Shown: positions 1-12,700 of the stretch, one piece after another
How the letters are laid out: every line of letters begins with the position of its first letter
Position numbering within the stretch: the stretch's first letter is position 1
From: Glandiceps talaboti
Taxonomy: Eukaryota > Hemichordata > Enteropneusta > Spengelidae
Direction of reading: 5' to 3'
Assembly: GCF_964340395.1 (NCBI RefSeq)
Contig: NC_135550.1
Location: 31,326,676 to 31,388,675 of the forward strand
DNA: 62,000 bases
Made by a program: the position numbers and the translations under genes
Notes under the pieces: generated by a model
Seen by the model: the letters and a program-made list of their open reading frames with translations, nothing else
What the model was told of the DNA's origin: nothing
Databases searched by the model: none

Positions 1-1116
1 ATGCCAGGAAATTGAATAAATTATACTGCCTTCCATCCCTTTTTATTATTTTTATGGTTAACAAAAGTGGGCTGTTATTAGAAACGACTTAATCTTATTA
101 AATAGTGCTTTTCTGAATCGCTTGGCACTGAATGCTTGTCATACAGTTCGACTCACCGCAAGGGGTACGCGTTCATAATTTAAAATTGTTATTCAATTTA
201 TTTCATTTCCTTTTAGTCGAGGATAGGGGTCTCATTTGATGTATGTTCAGTTGTGATAATAGTATAAGTTGATCCAGCGACATGACAAGATAAACCTACC
301 TGAATGTTTGAACACAGATAAGTCAAATCATTTTAGGAATTATCTAAATTGTGAAATTGTTGTCCACTCTATGACTCAGTGGCGGCTTTTTTTATGATGC
401 CACCTGCAGGAGATTTGTATTTTGCAGTTTTCAGACATTTAAACGTAATTTAGCGATTGAAATGGTTCATTTCATTTCATTTGATTCGAAACTAAACAGT
501 GGCGCGATTCCTGTTTTTCTTCCTTTCACCATCAGTTTATCTTCAAGTTGTCGTTTGGACATGTATTTATTTCTGAAATTATATTGTTTTGCTGGTCAAT
601 GTTGAGATAGCGTATCGCGAACCGTGGCTGAAAAGAAAAGTCGCCGAAAATGAAAACCATTGTTGTTGCCCTTGAAACCGAAATAGTCATTGCCAGGTGC
701 CTTATTTTGAACTGTTCATATCGAATACACGATCTTTCAAATACAGGGGATTTCAAGCCATTCCCCAGACCATTAATTCCATTTCTAGTCATTCCCTACG
801 CTCTTATTAGTGTTGTTTGACATTTGTCCGTTCATCCGATCATCTTTCACAAAAGCGATGTCACCTTTAGGGCAAGATAATTACCCACTTCAACAAAGCT
901 GATGCCCTCCGCCGAACATCTGCTCAACAAGTTTTTCCCAAGCATACGAGTAAGAGAAAATACATCTTCTTTTCGTTGAACTGATATTTCGAAAATGACG
1001 CCTTCGTAAGACATACGTAATCATAGGGGAAGTGAAGTTACAGCATTTTCAGTTGACTCGTTCCACATATCAGCATTACCCCTAGTTAGATGCTCATGAA
1101 AAGAAACCGTCAACAA
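1..1116. other. Non-coding stretch, nothing recognised
   Basis: AT-rich single-copy-looking DNA. The 86-codon open frame on the minus strand at 532-792 has no recognisable domain and ordinary non-coding composition. Confidence 0.6.
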
Positions 1117-1147
1117 TCTCCCCTTCCCCCCCCCCTCCCTCCCTCCC

Positions 1148-1231
<84 letters not shown>

Positions 1232-1236
1232 ACTCT
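1117..1236. repeat. Polypyrimidine tract with long (CT)n
   Basis: 1117-1225 contains only C and T: a C-rich lead followed by about 37 CT units, then CACTCT copies. A mirror-like polypurine/polypyrimidine tract of this size can form H-DNA (triplex). Confidence 0.95.
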
Positions 1237-1686
1237 TGTAGGCGGCTATTTGTTGTAAAAGATTGTAAAAAAATGTTGTCGTTATAGCATAGCCATAGTA
1301 CGACTAGTTACACAATCTTTTTTCACCGGAATCTCTGATACTTCGGGATTCAAATTTTGTGCAAGATCCGTTTGTCAACCTCCGTTGTACATATCATGTT
1401 CTCCCGCCGGTTCGATTGACTTTATATGTTGAATAGAATGCGGTGTTACACAACAAGACTAGATTCCGGAGTGCCTTCCTCTGCTCTCTTCCCATGGGAT
1501 GTAAACATATACTAGTTAACGGGCTCTGTTTGCCTACACAACACCTGCGTACGTGTGCAGAGAAAGCAAGTTCGAGTCAATATTTACATCTTCGTTAAAA
1601 TATTGTTTCGTTCAATTATGCGGCAATCCACCATCATAATCAATTTTGAATGGTGAAAACAACGATGTAATGTTTGTTTTGGGAAC

Positions 1687-1823
1687 ATGTATGTATGTAT
1701 GTATGTATGTATGTATGTATGTATGTATGTATGTATGTATGTATGTATGTATGTATGTATGTAGGGAGGTAGGGAGGTAGGTAGGTAGGTAGGTAGGGAG
1801 GGAGGTAGGGAGGTAGGTAGGTA
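1687..1823. repeat. (ATGT)n followed by (GTAG)/(GGAG) repeats
   Basis: About 19 ATGT units run to 1763 and then change to GGTA/GGGA-type units to about 1823. A run of 11 G follows separately at 1873-1883. Confidence 0.95.
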
Positions 1824-1954
1824 TGAACGTATATCCTCCTACAAAAGAAATGTCAGTAAAGGAGGAGGATGCGGGGGGGGGGGTGTTAAGTGTTTATAAG
1901 GTATGTTTCCCTGATTTTCATTATACTAGCAGTGGGCTCATATGTTGCTTTAGG

Positions 1955-2018
<64 letters not shown>

Positions 2019-2084
2019 ATTGCTATTATTACTGTTGTTGTTGTTGTTGTTGTTGTCGTCGTCGTCGTTGTTATTGTTGCTGTT
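1955..2084. repeat. (GATT)16 then (TTG)n/(GTC)n
   Basis: Sixteen GATT units (1955-2018), a short spacer, then TTG and CGT-type triplets (2033-2084). Open frames through it (INQS and VVV runs) are repeat artefacts. Confidence 0.95.
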
Positions 2085-4646
2085 ACTTTTGCTATTGTTA
2101 AAACTGTATCGATTGATTGGTTTCTCAAGTATTTCATTGGCTGCAATCGCTGTGGTAATTTGAATTTGATATTTATGTGGGTCGGTAGTAGCATTGTATA
2201 GAGTTAGATTTGTAGGTTAATCTGGGGGATTGGATAGCCACCGATAGTAGCATTGTATTGACAAATAACCAATTCGTTCGAGTAGTGTTTAACATATATT
2301 GACAATGTTAGTCATTTGATACAGAGTTTCACTAAAGTAAAGGGTATTGAAATAAAAGGGCACATGATACCTCATAACGTGTAGTAGGTTTAGGAAGGCC
2401 AACGAATTGAACGTTTTGGTGAGTATTAGTAACTACAGTGCCATGGTAATCTTGAGCTGAATTTGCAGATACGTAATTACGACATGACAAAAATCAGAAA
2501 CTCACATCAAAAGAAATGTTTTGAACCGTTGAATGTCATTAATATCATGACAAAAAGAATAATATTGAATTGTAACTCATCGGTAGAGTTTATAAAAATT
2601 TGGTGACCTGTTGGGAAAAAGTATAGCGTTCAAACCTGGCATTTCAATATTGTCTCCAAGGCTTTGAGGTGACGCTAATGGCATAATAAGTGTTCTGCGT
2701 TTATGTTTTCCCAGTCAGAATTTGATATGATATCATAGCCGTTCACGACATGAAGTTTGTTTGTTTTTCCGTGTCATCGAAGTGGGGACCACGTCAATCC
2801 ATTGAAGTGAAACGTTTTGCTTATTTGCCTAAGGGCACATATGCTACATATATTTACGGTAATAGCTGTATGAAAATTTACCTCTGTGCCATCCCGACTT
2901 GAAAGACTAAACATTTAGACAGCAAAGGCCACACAAACAAAACATTACTCTCAAAATGATATTATAAGCCGTGCTGAAGTTTTATTGTCGTTACAGTTTT
3001 TACAGTATCATGTTTTATGAAGACCCTTAACTCCCCTCTCGAATTCTGTTTAAAAATATTTTCGTCATTGTTTGGGTAGTCCACACATACTTGAGAAATG
3101 AAGTGATCTCTCTATTGCTCTGCTGTGTACGCTCCTTTGCACTTTTGTCCATTTGGGAGTTTCTATTTTCACCACCGTGGTGTTTTCAGAAGAAACAGAT
3201 ATGGCCAGCAAAAACAGTGGGAAACTATAGTCTTTGCAAGGGGCCTGTGTAATGAAAAGAAACCACGAGATTAAGGTATTACATGCATTTCTGCCTTTGT
3301 GAAGCCTGGATTCACATACTTTCAACAAATGGATTGTCTCGCACAAAATCTGTGTGACAGCCTTTGAAGTAATAACGTCGCTTACTCTCATTGTGTGAAG
3401 ACAAATGAAAGCCAGGGATTTCGGGTGCAAAATCCACCGGATTACAACCTGAACTTTTTGTGAAAGAACAAGTCATCCTTTTCTACTTTTCAATCTGAAC
3501 ATATCAGATTAGAGATATCCGATTAAAAGTCAATATATTGAATGCATGTAAGGACTTTGTCTACATTTTTTAACTAGCCATTATTGATACTTGTTCTCGG
3601 ACTAGTTCCTTCCGTGATTTGATTCGTGAAGTTTTAATTGATTTTCGTCTGCTTTTGCATAAATTACTTACTTTGTTCAAACGGTTAAAGTTCAAAGCAT
3701 ATATGAATACACCTTCCTAGTACTGTTCCTAATTTAATTATATTTACTATTATGTAAATGGTGCAAGTGACTCTCTATATACGACCAGTTTTTGGACCTT
3801 CCGTTCGAACTAAAGTAGAGGGTTTTTTTATTGACTAGCAGGTATTCTGCTGTACGTGGATGTTGTGTACACTACATCTTAGCATACTTTAAGTGGACTT
3901 ATCAACTAGGCAACTGGTTTGGGTTTGGGGCTACTGCCACACACGATGTACGGACTCGAGTTACTCCGGTTTCCGAGAGCTCTATGTAGAAGAGATGGTC
4001 TGGCTCCAGGTTCCCCACAGGATGCTACATGCATTTGTGATTCACTTAAGTTTTTAAAATGGCAGATAAAAGAAAAGGTGGAGTCAAAAACTTATGTAAA
4101 TAATATTGAAGTCTTATCATATTTGATGGTGATGGGTTACTTATACGCATCGGAACAAATAGTTTAAGTGATATAGGGCTAAGTAAAGGTTGTGAAGATC
4201 TGTAACACATATTATTCATTTAACAACAGCGTACTACACATAAATGGGTTTCGGGGTAAAAGTATTCTAATGTAGAATATATGTAGAATATATTGAGTAA
4301 AAGAGTCTAAAGTGTGAGAGATATCGTCTATAGTTTGTTGTATGCCAATGTAAGATTACCATATATGTAGATAGTGATACTTTGAAAAGAAAATATATCA
4401 AAGTTGTTAAAGGTAAGATTCAACTGGAAATTATAGAACGATGTCAAGAAGTATACGTTCTTGTCAATTTAAGCTGCCCTTTCCTCAGTATGTAATACTG
4501 TACCCGTTTTGACCCAGTTTGCCAAGTTTACAAATCCATAAACACGTGTCAAAACTAGTTGTAAATAGGATTTTATTGTGTGTTACTAGTAGTATCCATA
4601 GTATATATTTGCGTCAATCCTATATTACTGTTCTCCTCAAAAATTG
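2085..4646. other. Non-coding stretch, nothing recognised
   Basis: AT-rich DNA without repeats or domains. A 121-codon minus-strand frame at 3065-3430 has no recognised family; a chance frame is likelier than a gene. Confidence 0.55.
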
Positions 4647-4944
<298 letters not shown>

Positions 4945-7899
4945 AGTGATAAGAAGGATGACAGAAATCATATTTATATGAAATATCCCCTTTGAGATAT
5001 CGACACAACGAAAAATTGCCTGAATTTTTCTTTTGTCTGTGAAATGCATCACAAGCAGCGTAAAGTCGTCTGGATAAAGCCGAGAAGACAAAGTTACGTT
5101 AGACAACTTTGAACTGTCAGAGAGAATCAGTGCAAGGCAGTGTGATGAATGAGCCTAGCCTGGCTTGTAAAATCGGTCTTGTTGGCCGACTCTGTCTTTT
5201 TAAGTATACAATAAATTGTAGCGTCAAAACAAACGAGGTAGACATTTCTGTCGTCGCTACTCCACTACAGTTTCCTGGCATCAAAACAAAACGACGTTGA
5301 TTTATTCGCCACAAAATCCATTAAATAGACGCTTGTGAAAACTTTGGGCATCCACACATCCGGGATAGGGAAGGAATGTACATTGCATTACACCCTTGTA
5401 CAACATATTCTATCTAAAGACCTTTTTTCGGTGGAACTCTTCCCAACAGGAAAGATATCTGGATATCAAGCTGAGTGATCTGGACAAACTTTGGAAGAAA
5501 GTTTATTTACAATGTATTTCTTTACCATTTGGTAAGAATTCTGTCGTCGGACGGGAAGGGGTGAATGAAATCGATCCGAGGTGACTGGTACTTATCAATT
5601 TCTGTGGTTCTATCGTCCAGTCTTGTCTACCATTGTCATTAACCCTTCACGTGCTTCTTTAAAAACGTGTTTTCATGTGTCCATAATTAGGGTTAATTTA
5701 ATGTTAACATCTACAATAGTGTGTAAAATGATGCCTCGCTGTTAAGACAGTGTTGTACAGCTGATTAAAGTTGAAGACAGTTTATCCTGTCAAACACAGC
5801 CTTTCCCACGCTTCCTTCGGATCTTGTCAGTGAAAATCAGATGAATAAGCCAAGAGGTAAATCCACTGGATTTGTGAATGTCCTTTCCTCCTAAGTCAAC
5901 TTGATATAACACAGATTGCCACGCGCGTAAAACTTTATTTACCTCTTGTTTACTCAAGGTACGGTTTTAAATAGGCCACAAAATTAGCAAGTTATTTCAA
6001 CACTCGGCTCATGAGACCTGATATAATAAATATTATTGTATGGAGGCGACGTAGCGCTTCCTATGGTGGAACGTGACTTCTCTGAAGTTCTCATCTCAAC
6101 TCAGACATTATAAGCACAGTGAAGTAGAATATTGATACCTGACATTTATAATTCCATCTGAAGATAAAGACGTATAGTTGAATATTTCAGGTATTAATGT
6201 TCTCCTATGTTTTGAACAAAAGTTTACTTTCGTACAAAGATTAACAACCGCAAATGAATGTACTTCATGGTAAGCCCACACTCCTTTAAAAAAAAATTCC
6301 ACACAAGATCTTTTGTAATATTTGGGGAAGACGGTGCCGAAAGTATTGGCATGCTAGCATGCATTAACAAAACAAAGTATTTGGTCTAACAAGATGTATA
6401 TAACCTCTACCCCATCTTTCTCGTTTTCCACGGTTTGTTCTATCAAAACAAACATGGTTTGCATGGTAACTAATTATGGTAACTTTTCCCAGGACTGATA
6501 TGACTCCAACACTTAAAATCTTAAACCCCTGGTTATCTTTTCTGTCTGCTGAAGATGACTTATTTTCTGATCCTTTTATCGCAGCCCAAACCCTGCAGGA
6601 TTGTAAATAAACCCAACTTTTTCCCATAATATTGCCGAAAACTCCATTTTCCGCCCGGATACACCGATTAGGTTTACGCGACGCTACAGGCAACGTAGAC
6701 ATCGTGTCCATGATCTTAGTTATGATTTCACTTCGGGCAAACTTCAGATACATATTTCAGCTTCCTCGTATTCGAAGCTTGAATTCTATGGTCATCCATT
6801 CGTACCCTGTCTGCCTCAATCATAAATGCCTGTTAATGGCTTGATGGCAACTGAGCAAACAATGAATCTATGTCTTAATACATTTTGGCAATAATTTGGA
6901 CTTGAAATTTATAGATATTAAAAATAAACTTGTTATCGAGCCAACCTTGTTGACATCTTATGTTTTTTTGTCAGTTCAGGGTCGTAAAGATGTCAAACTA
7001 TTGTACTAGTCCGTAGGCTACGAGGCAAAATAGGGAAAGGAATGGGCTAGGGCAAATCAGTGAACTGTACGTAACGTATAATGTACTAGTTCCTTATCTG
7101 GGGTTGGTTAAGAGCAGACTAAATGTCGACACTCTAGCATGAGTCATCGGATGTTTCCATTGCAATCAATTCTAACATAAACGCACACAACTAGAGGATA
7201 TCCAGACACTGAACTCTAAATTTCGGCAAATTGACCCGTATTCAAAATTGGATTCTCTCCGAATTTCTCGCATGCTTTCATGTTGAGACATTTTAGTCAC
7301 GAAGAGCCCCGTGCTTCATTCACAGAGTGACACCCCCGGCACAATAGACAGAGCATAAATAACAGTGCTATGGTTTTTTCAAAATGCAGTCTTCGCAGTG
7401 GGTTGTCTTCCTGTATAGATAAGAAGTTACACCTATTGATGTCCTTCTTCTGTCGTTATTGCTATATTTTACATTCTTGAAGCAATCTCATTTGCTATTT
7501 AGAAGATCTTTGCGTTTTCACTGATGTTTTAGAAGTTATTTCTCCGTTCAAGTTATGCTATATTTGTTACTCGTTTAAGCCTATTTTGTGGATTTTATAC
7601 CGTCCCTCTCTCGAGCGAACATGGTATCTATCACTTGTAAGCGAGAACACACCTCCACGTACGTTTTGCAACATTTGCCAAACTTGTATCCGACTTGCCG
7701 CAGATTTATTACTGAATCCAAGTTCCAGGCTTTATTACAGAATAAACTAAAGTAGAATAGGGTATAGAAAATAATGAATCCATGCAACTCAGCTCAACAC
7801 AGAAAGAGAAATACAATAATTAAGTTTCATCAAATTTGTAGCGAATTATAATATTGACAAGATGGAAATGTGACAGTATACAACTTTCTTGTGAATGAA
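4945..7899. other. Non-coding stretch, nothing recognised
   Basis: Mixed-composition DNA with short chance frames only. I see no repeat array, RNA gene or conserved protein motif. Confidence 0.5.
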
Positions 7900-8094
7900 C
7901 TCTTGCTCTACCTGTCAGTACAATTCGTTCCGGAGGCTGCATGATGAGGGCTTCCAAGATCTGCCAATGCATCTAGGATGTTTGTTTTCAATTTAGTTAA
8001 TTCTGTCTGTTTTGAGAAGAAAGGCAGCATTTAGGTTTATGTTACGTCTTTTTGACAGTCAAAATGTTGTGATTAATCATGTTGTTACATGTGA

Positions 8095-8280
8095 TGTATG
8101 GTTTGGTGGGCTTTAGGCCCAATGGTTGAAGATTTTACATTGATTTTTTTCTTTTAAAATACCTTTTGTAATATTTTGCTGTTTGTATTTTGATGTTATG
8201 TAATATTTAAGCTTGTCTTGTGGTGTGTTTTTTGTTTTTCTCTGGACAATGTGTCCGTAATAAAGTTTTAATAATAACTA
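8095..8280 (+). mobile_element. Possible 3' tail of a retroposon (or an mRNA 3' end)
   Basis: T-rich DNA carries a GGGC-TTTAG-GCCC hairpin (8108-8120), then a GGACA-ATG-TGTCC hairpin (8244-8256), a canonical AATAAA (8259-8264) and a short TTTTAATAATAA tail. A stem-loop plus short repeat tail is typical of non-LTR retrotransposon 3' ends. No reverse-transcriptase frame lies upstream, so it would be a 5'-truncated copy. A real or processed transcript end is the alternative. Confidence 0.35.
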
Positions 8281-9658
8281 TAATACTATGTGTTTATAAA
8301 AGTTGTTTTTCGCCCATTGCAATATTTCCAAGTTTGGAATTTAGTAGATTTGGATGCATTCCACTATAATAGCGACATTCGGCGGTATGCATGGCAAATC
8401 TTAGGTAATGGGTGTATTTGGAGTAAGTGATATTAAACTCATTTTTCTGAGGGATTTTAGTTCGAAAAGACGAAATGTTCGTTGGAACTGTTTAGTAACT
8501 AGTATAAACCTTTGACAAGAGTAATTTGTTTTTACTTCTTTTTTCGTAATTTCGTCTCGAATGCCCTTGAGCGTTCAAATGCATTACGCCAAACTTGAAC
8601 CAGTATAAACAAGACGCTATTGTCTCCTGCCGGTGTTTGGCTCTGTATCTCTAGGTCTTGTACTTTACACTTCGTTCAGCCAACGGAAAACACAATGATT
8701 TCCAATATAAACAGCTGCGGGCACACGTGTCCCAGCATGCAATGCAACAGTGGTTCATTCACGGTGCATGTTTTCTTGTCAAGTTCGAGATGAATAACTA
8801 TCAGTATATAATACACATGTTTTGTTTCACGGTCATATATTACAATTTTTAAAGTGAAACTAACAAATAAATTGGAGCAACCGAGAATTACGTAAATCCT
8901 TGAAAAGGTGGAAGCTTAGGGGTGGTAGTTGTGTTTATGGTATGACCTGTGATCTATTTCGTTTATCTTTTCTATGACATTTTTTAGAAATCGAAATTTC
9001 TTATAAAAGCTGGTTTCCATAACAGTTAACACTTCTTAGCTAGCTAGGTGGTTTTAGGGGTTTTCAAGTAGCACTGTCATATTCATATTACAATGGAGTA
9101 CAAAGGAAGCAAAACATATTCCCATCCGTATACTCGGAGTCAAATCAATCTGTATTATGTCAGTGTTATGTATAATCTTATGTTCTAATTTTGTTACATG
9201 TATTGTGAAGATCTTTTCTATTATTACACAGTGGTGTAAAAGTGGTCAGCTGTGACCGTGGAATTTGTCATTCTGATGAGGATCTCAATGCTAAAAAAAA
9301 CTGCTTGTACGTAATAATCTGCGTAAATCAATATGAAATACAATGAAAACATACTAGCCCACGTTACATGTAATCAGGGCATGACATGCCGTTGACGGCA
9401 AAATTCTATAAAATAAATTGGTGATAATGGCATTTCAACAACTTTAATATGTTTTTTTTTTCAAATTTCGTAACATTATTTTAAAAATAGATACCTCTGT
9501 TATAGTAAGGATTCAAGACTGTTAATACCAAAATACCAAAAGGTTTAGCAGGTTAGTGTCCACTTGTGTTATCATGTTTGTTGTCATTCTCTACTGAGGG
9601 ATTGGCTTTATATGCTTGATGTCCATTGGATAATGTGGTTATTTTAATGGATTGGCTA

Positions 9659-9660
<2 letters not shown>
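8281..9660. other. Non-coding stretch, nothing recognised
   Basis: AT-rich DNA with short homopolymer runs and no credible frame longer than 64 codons. Confidence 0.55.
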
Positions 9661-9709
<49 letters not shown>

Positions 9710-9744
9710 ATACATGTATGTATGTATGTATGTATGTATGTATG

Positions 9745-9773
<29 letters not shown>
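9661..9773. repeat. (TCTG)12 joined to (TATG)n
   Basis: Twelve TCTG units (9661-9708) change, via TATACATG, into about 15 TATG units. The two units differ by one base. Confidence 0.95.
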
Positions 9774-9775
<2 letters not shown>

Positions 9776-12700
9776 TGCAAAAGACTGACTTTATGAAAAC
9801 ATCAATACGAAGGGTAACAGTTCTCTTGATTTTTAAGAGCACGACAGCGTCTTGGAGATAAACATCCAAGTTGGTCAACTTGTGTATGTATTGTTGTGGC
9901 ATTTTAACTGATATCCTTTTAAGATAGCAATGTACAGTATTGGTCGATCATCAAAAAGTACTATTGGATAGATTTCTTTTCTTCCAGCTCCTTATACGAG
10001 GAATTTTTAGTCACGGGGGACTTCTTCTCCATCATGTGTGGCCCTTCCCTCAACCAACAAGCATATAGCTACTTTTAGTCTCACTTTACAAAATATTTTC
10101 TGCGGGCTAACAATGGGTAGCCTGGTATAGCAAGCAATGCCGGGAGATCCCGACTTGGTCTGCATAATACTGGCACCAGTGTCCAGCCTAAACAACGCAT
10201 CATGAGCCTTCAAGAATGCTGAGGCTGGCCTTTTGAACCGCCCGAGGACCGTAACTTAGAGCCGTAAACAAAACCGCTGAGCATACCAAGAAGGACCCTG
10301 CAAGCCACTTAACCGGGCAGATTCGTGGCGTTCTTTCACGGTCTTATGTCGACACATGTATGTAGTGCGCCTGTCGCGTTAAAAGACATAGTTGCAAAAA
10401 CATAATCACCAGTCACAATATCATATTAAGTTTTCCTTGATGCCGATTGCCATAAGGTGTGTCTAATACAAAACCAATCTAAAGATTCTATAAAACTTGA
10501 CATACTCAAACACCTTTCCCCTGACCACTTTATCCTGAATCTGTGAGGAATTTTTGCAATGATAAATACAATTCGTTCCACCCAATTTCTTTCTTTTTTG
10601 AAAAGAAAATGTTTGGGATGTGGAATGCTATCAAGCTGTGACAGGGACATACTTTTCGACCAATTGGGGAGTTCATTGGTAGTTCTCACGTAACGGTGAC
10701 GCCACTGTTCTACGTGTCTGGCATTGACAGTGAAGACACCACTAATTAGATAAATTACAACATGTTTGGATTAGAGATTGGAAAATCAAACACAACGAAA
10801 CAGAATCCATTCAACCATATGTCGATACTATTCGGAATGATATTGAATTAATCATTTAGCTCTCAGGCCTTCTTTACTTTCCCCTTCCACCTTCTAAAAT
10901 AATTCTGAATAAATAAATAGTTTGTTGACATGTTTCATTCTTATGTGAAGTGATACAACCAATATGCATGACTTGACAATATACTGGAAGCAGCATATAC
11001 AGGTACCGATCGTGCCCTATCCACAACAACCACTGTGTTATAATCAGATCTTGTCAACTCTCGTACTCAAATACTTACAAAAAAAAATCCACATAGATAT
11101 TCCCTATTACCATACTTATGGATTTTCGCCTAGTTCTTTATCCAATAACAATATACAATTTATACTCTTGCATAAGCCTCAGGGCGTACTAAGATGCTAG
11201 GGAGTAACCAGCGGCCATGGAAGGCCTGCATTGTCACAACTGATTGGGGTCTGGGAGATTATTATAATACATTAATTCTCTACATCGATGTTAATTATGT
11301 CAACACAACAGAAAATGACAAGACACCACGTGATACGTCAAAGCGGATCTTCTTTCAAATTTAATTTGAAAAGATATATTATTATTAATGACAATAGCTT
11401 AACGGTTTACCACGTTGTCAGCGTTATAATCGTCAACGGTATTGTTCAGCAAACAAAATAATGAAGCTCTCCTTCACTTCCGGTGTCTATCTGTATGTAC
11501 AAAATATTCGACAGGTGTTTGTAGGGCATTTCAAATTGTGTCCTCTTTGGTTTTTAACGCCGTATTTCTACACTTCATAGTTGTTATCCTTGAACAGTTA
11601 ACATGAAACAGTGTTTTGTAGTACAGTTGAAAGTTTCTGATTTCAAACTCAATAACTATTGATGAGAAACATGAGGTTCACGAGACCAAAAACCTGCCAC
11701 AATATTTTTGATATGGTCATTGGGTTCCGTACTATTTTCGATATGGTCACAACTGTTGGGTTCCGTACTGTAGATTTCGGTAGATCGATGCAGCAAAGTA
11801 CAAATTTTCTCCTGGATATGGTTTGTTATGACACGTCTGTCATCACCATAGTTAACGACAAGGGTTGGAGCTTGTTATTTTTCCACGCAGCCAAAACAAG
11901 GCAGCAATACTAATACGGTCCAGCAATCAAGTACGGCGATCCTCGTCAATCCCTTGGGGCTTGGCACCGCCAGTCCAGGGTTCGTCCGTCGTAGAAGAGA
12001 TTTCAACGATCGATTTATCCGAATTTTCTAGTCGTGCATGAAAATCTGAAACGGAAACAAAATACAGAGTAATCGATTAGAACCCCCTACGAGCAATGCA
12101 ATATGGTGTACTAAAAGTAATAAAAACATAAAACTTCCAAAATTAATGTTTTGTGTAGATTAATGGATTCCATCCACACTAAACTTGTACAACCGTTCTC
12201 CACACACTTAACCCATGTCATCATAGTCAGTTACATGTACCAACGTGTAAATGCATGTGCCAATGTGGCTTTATATTTCGATTTTCTCGACGTGTTAAAG
12301 TTGTTTGTCTGGTGCTATCATCATTTCATGTCTTAGCTGAAATTCTTGTCAATTGTACCTATCAACGACGAGGTTGTCAAAGATATATCACAATCTATAT
12401 AGATTGCAATTTGATTGGCTTTTAACACGAACCTGATTGAAAAGTAAAACCTAGCGATTTGTTTATGGCATATACCAAGTATGTGCATTAATATCTTGGG
12501 ACATACATGGTTCCTGGGAGTAAGAATGGCGAAGGAACAAAAGATACATTTGCCGGGTACTTTGATATCACAGCGTCTTTCTGTTGAAATGTGAGCTGCT
12601 ATTACAACTGTCATGATTTCGCTAAAGATAACATGGTTTCTGTTTGACTTTTTGGCGTGTCACCTTGCTCCTTTTGTACGATCTCCCTGGATAGATTCTC

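Noticed and set aside
3065-3430. 121-codon minus-strand open frame
   Set aside because: No recognisable domain or neighbouring exon; length is within chance for this composition.
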